Source: Lachnospiraceae bacterium
GTDB taxonomy: Bacteria; Bacillota; Clostridia; Lachnospirales; Lachnospiraceae
DNA: 34,303 bases
Assembly (NCBI GenBank): GCA_018056425.1
Contig: JAGPFR010000026.1
Location: 1-34,303, forward strand
Reading direction: 5' to 3'
Within the stretch, counting starts at the first letter, position 1. Each line of letters starts with the position of its first letter. Under the pieces are notes generated by a model. The model ran no database searches and was not told the origin of the DNA. It saw nothing but the letters and a program-made list of their open reading frames with translations. Made by a program: the position numbers and the translations under genes. Of the stretch, positions 31,817-34,303 are shown one piece after another.

Positions 31817-34303
31817 TCATTCGTATCCGATATATTCCCAATTAGTATTATCGTAGGGATTTCCGGTCACTGTATACCACGCAGCGGGTAAAAACCTGTA
31901 ACCGTTATTTTCATCTATCTTATAAACGCCTGAAGTGGTTATTCTGACAATATCCTCATTCTTTTCATGTCCGTTTAACGGATTTCCGGTAAAGGGATTG
32001 ACCGGATTATCAATAACTCCGTTAACAGCCATCGGACAGGCATCTGCATTGGTCATGAATTCACTTGAGATCTCAAACCCATGTGAATCAAAATCCTTGA
32101 CCATAAAAAGCGGCAAATACCATTCACAGAACATATTGTCAAAAGAAAAACCGTCAAACCATCCGATACCGCCGCCATGGTCGGCAACAATGATTATCCT
32201 TGTATTATCGTAAACGCCTTCTTCCCTGAGATAGTCAAACCATTCTCCCATCCTGAGCAAGGCTGCCATGTTTACCTGATAATGTTCGACACGATATTCG
32301 GTATCCATGTTCATGGTTATTCCGTTAATCGTGTTATACGCCTCATAATCAAATGCGGTATTATCCACATGCACCTGAGGAACGTAGTCGGGAAGCTGTA
32401 AAAGTACCGGTTCATGCGTGGATCCGTTATACATCATCAGGAATTCGCCGTTGTCGTTTTCATTTACAACGGTTATGTCACTGAGATTCTCGAGCACGGA
32501 GTACCATCTCATATAGACTTCATTAAGTCCGTCTGCGACCTTTATGCTTTCGTTCACCTGACCTCTGAGTATTTCTTCGCTGTGCCCTTCTATCTCATTT
32601 AATATGAGACTTGATTCGGTTGTCTTATTACCGCTGCCTGAATTATATCTTCCGGAATCGTATAAAACGTTCTGAATGCATAAGGGTACTATCTTCATCT
32701 GACCGAAATAATAGAAATTCCTCTTCAGATCCTCTACGGCAACCTTCTCATACTCATCGGATTCATCAAAAAACTTATCCTCGGCCCTATATACATTAAC
32801 TTCGGGAAGATCGTCATAAATGCTGTAATCCGATATTTCCGAATATCCGCAATACGGAGGATCGATAACGGTAACGCCAAATCCGTTTTCGGAAAAAAGT
32901 GCGGGCATCATCTTTAATGCCTCGTCGGTTTTATCCCCAAGCAGCTCATCGCTTCTCTGATTCATCGCCCAGGGTGTATATTCATATCCTCCGAATACAG
33001 CCGGCATTCCGAAATTGGTAAATCCGCCAAAAGAAACCGTATCATGATAGTATGTAAAACCGTCAAAGATCTCGGCAAGATCCGGGCGTTCATTCAAAAG
33101 ATACAAAAAGTCAGGTCCCATCGCTCTGTCCAGCATAAAAACAATAACGTTTTTTCCTGTCTTCGAGAGCGTGATCTTAGGCATAAGATCATACACATCG
33201 GTATTTGAATATCTGTCGTAAAATTCCCTGTATTCTGAGGTCACGGAAAAAGCATTGGCTCCGGAGATCCAGATAAGGGCAATGCATCCCGCAAGTGCTA
33301 GGGTTGAACAAACAGCAGGTTTTGCTTTAAGGATAAGTGCCAAAACAACTGCAGCAAGCAGTATGAGTCCCGCATTAAGCAGCATATGAGAAACGGCAAA
33401 CACAGGATCTTTTTCGTATCTTAGTTCGGATGAGATCGTTCCGAGTCCCGAACCCGACATCATGTAATCGATAACAGCTACCGCGGATAAAATTATCATC
33501 GCATAAGCGATATACTTTCCGGTCTTCTCCGATGAGAAAAGATAATAGATCCCTATCCATACAACAAAGAATCCAATCCCGAGCGCCAGGGAATAAACCA
33601 GATAGTATGCGGGATTAAACATATCAACATTACTGATAAATTCTATCGGCGATGAAGATATAACATTTGACGGTATAAATAATCCTGTTATAAGGGCAAG
33701 GAACAAAGCACCGGATATAAAGACACTGTTATATTTCTTACCGTTTTCTTTTTCGGCGGATTCCGATCGTATAGCGTCAGCGGGGGCATTCTTTCCGTGT
33801 TTTAAGTTTTCGGCAATCTTCTGGACAAGATTCTTCAGCAAAGAAAACAGATTGTTAAATGTCCAGTAAATAACAAGTCCCGCAGGCGAATTGTAGAGAA
33901 GAACCAAAAAAACAAGCGCCGTGACATAAAGCTGGATCTTCTCCTTGCGAAGATGACCCTTTGAATAAATGCTTCCCGATACGATATTTATCACCGTCAT
34001 AAGTATCGGAAGGAAATTAATGCTTCTTCCGAAAAGATGAAGGGCTCCGTCAGGAGAACCGAGATCATTTATCAGATATGCAGGGCTTCCGGAATCGCCG
34101 ATAAAACCAAGGAGAATGGAAGGCATCCCTTTAAGAACCGTAACTCCGGACAGGAATCTGAAGGCTGCGATAAAGAACGGAATCTGAAGCAGGAGTGAGG
34201 ACACCCCCCTGAGAGCATATACAGGCTTGTAATCATTTATCCTGTAGTAAGCCTGAAGCATCATGACCTTCTCATCGCCTTTGAAAGTCTTTTTAATGTG
34301 CGA
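31817..34303 (-). CDS. YidC-like / alkaline-phosphatase-fold fusion, copy 4 (5' end outside window)
   Basis: The reading frame runs open to the last base (visible from SHIKKTFKGDEKV), giving 828 residues. By alignment with copy 3, about 72 N-terminal residues are missing, for a total near 900. The visible part has LLLQIPFFIAAFRF, the helix bundle with SGSGLG, and the exterior domain with VIVFMLD, FTNFGMPAVFGG, STHEP and VADHGGGIG, ending GNPYDNTNWEYIGYE. Differences from the others include GPDFLYLL in place of GPAIPYIL just after the first metal Asp, and a longer variable insert (NSGSGNKTTESSLILNEIEG). The groove position is outside the window. Any promoter or further copies lie beyond the edge. 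Confidence 0.85.
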   Translation of the reverse strand, partial: SHIKKTFKGDEKVMMLQAYYRINDYKPVYALRGVSSLLLQIPFFIAAFRFLSGVTVLKGMPSILLGFIGDSGSPAYLINDLGSPDGALHLFGRSINFLPILMTVINIVSGSIYSKGHLRKEKIQLYVTALVFLVLLYNSPAGLVIYWTFNNLFSLLKNLVQKIAENLKHGKNAPADAIRSESAEKENGKKYNSVFISGALFLALITGLFIPSNVISSSPIEFISNVDMFNPAYYLVYSLALGIGFFVVWIGIYYLFSSEKTGKYIAYAMIILSAVAVIDYMMSGSGLGTISSELRYEKDPVFAVSHMLLNAGLILLAAVVLALILKAKPAVCSTLALAGCIALIWISGANAFSVTSEYREFYDRYSNTDVYDLMPKITLSKTGKNVIVFMLDRAMGPDFLYLLNERPDLAEIFDGFTYYHDTVSFGGFTNFGMPAVFGGYEYTPWAMNQRSDELLGDKTDEALKMMPALFSENGFGVTVIDPPYCGYSEISDYSIYDDLPEVNVYRAEDKFFDESDEYEKVAVEDLKRNFYYFGQMKIVPLCIQNVLYDSGRYNSGSGNKTTESSLILNEIEGHSEEILRGQVNESIKVADGLNEVYMRWYSVLENLSDITVVNENDNGEFLMMYNGSTHEPVLLQLPDYVPQVHVDNTAFDYEAYNTINGITMNMDTEYRVEHYQVNMAALLRMGEWFDYLREEGVYDNTRIIIVADHGGGIGWFDGFSFDNMFCEWYLPLFMVKDFDSHGFEISSEFMTNADACPMAVNGVIDNPVNPFTGNPLNGHEKNEDIVRITTSGVYKIDENNGYRFLPAAWYTVTGNPYDNTNWEYIGYE

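Noticed and set aside
23596-34303. Four housekeeping yidC genes
   Set aside because: YidC in Gram-positives is ~250-300 aa near rnpA/rpmH; these are ~900 aa with an exterior enzyme domain and no groove Arg where visible.

Overview
The window looks like chromosome of an anaerobic Firmicute, most likely a Lachnospiraceae of the Butyrivibrio/Pseudobutyrivibrio/Roseburia kind. The evidence is mid-40s GC, strong AGGAG-type ribosome sites, a PPi-type phosphofructokinase, an Ogg-type glycosylase, a NusG-II/Gx-transporter/ApbE group, a condensation-protein/zinc-ribbon/esterase trio and bPH- and DUF5050-type proteins. Family names come from recognising motifs by eye; no database search was possible. 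I saw no tRNA, rRNA, CRISPR array, insertion sequence or phage genes.

Layout. Bases 2-1223 (+) carry the end of a helix-turn-helix protein overlapping a small HipA-like kinase, closed by a bidirectional terminator. A minus-strand metabolic block follows: PPi-phosphofructokinase (1278-2537); a small YQQQ-repeat membrane protein, an OGG1-type glycosylase, a membrane-anchored lipase and a small protein (2699-5668); then the operon maf - dus - small acidic protein - condensation-type acyltransferase - zinc-ribbon membrane protein - HSL-type esterase (10635 down to 5735). Bases 10636-11213 hold no gene but two adjacent long imperfect palindromes (E1, E2) with unrelated arms and a shared, covarying apical core. 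Next come pheA - ppx - ppk (16043 down to 11214).

Bases 16242-17315 (+) encode a DUF5050-like surface protein. apbE and a SmtB-like zinc-sensor gene (minus) diverge from a NusG-II protein and a Gx-type transporter (plus) with only 26 bp between starts. A folate operon (bPH protein - folE - folP - folB/folK fusion) runs on the minus strand. A third long palindrome (E3) separates it from a diacylglycerol-kinase-family gene (+, 22642-23565).

The last 10.7 kb (23596 to the window edge) is the most unusual part: four tandem minus-strand paralogues of about 900 residues. Each joins a YidC/Oxa1-like membrane module to a second multi-spanning segment and an extracellular alkaline-phosphatase/sulfatase-fold domain resembling LtaS/EptA phosphotransferases. 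All four keep the apparent catalytic residues; the three whose N-terminus is visible have Asn where insertases carry the groove Arg. Copies 1 and 2 share a 374-nt, ~96% identical 5' tract although their remaining parts have diverged, which suggests gene conversion. The neighbouring DAG kinase would fit a phosphotransferase that releases diacylglycerol. My working inference is a locus of paralogous cell-envelope phosphotransferases built on a YidC scaffold; the substrate is unknown.
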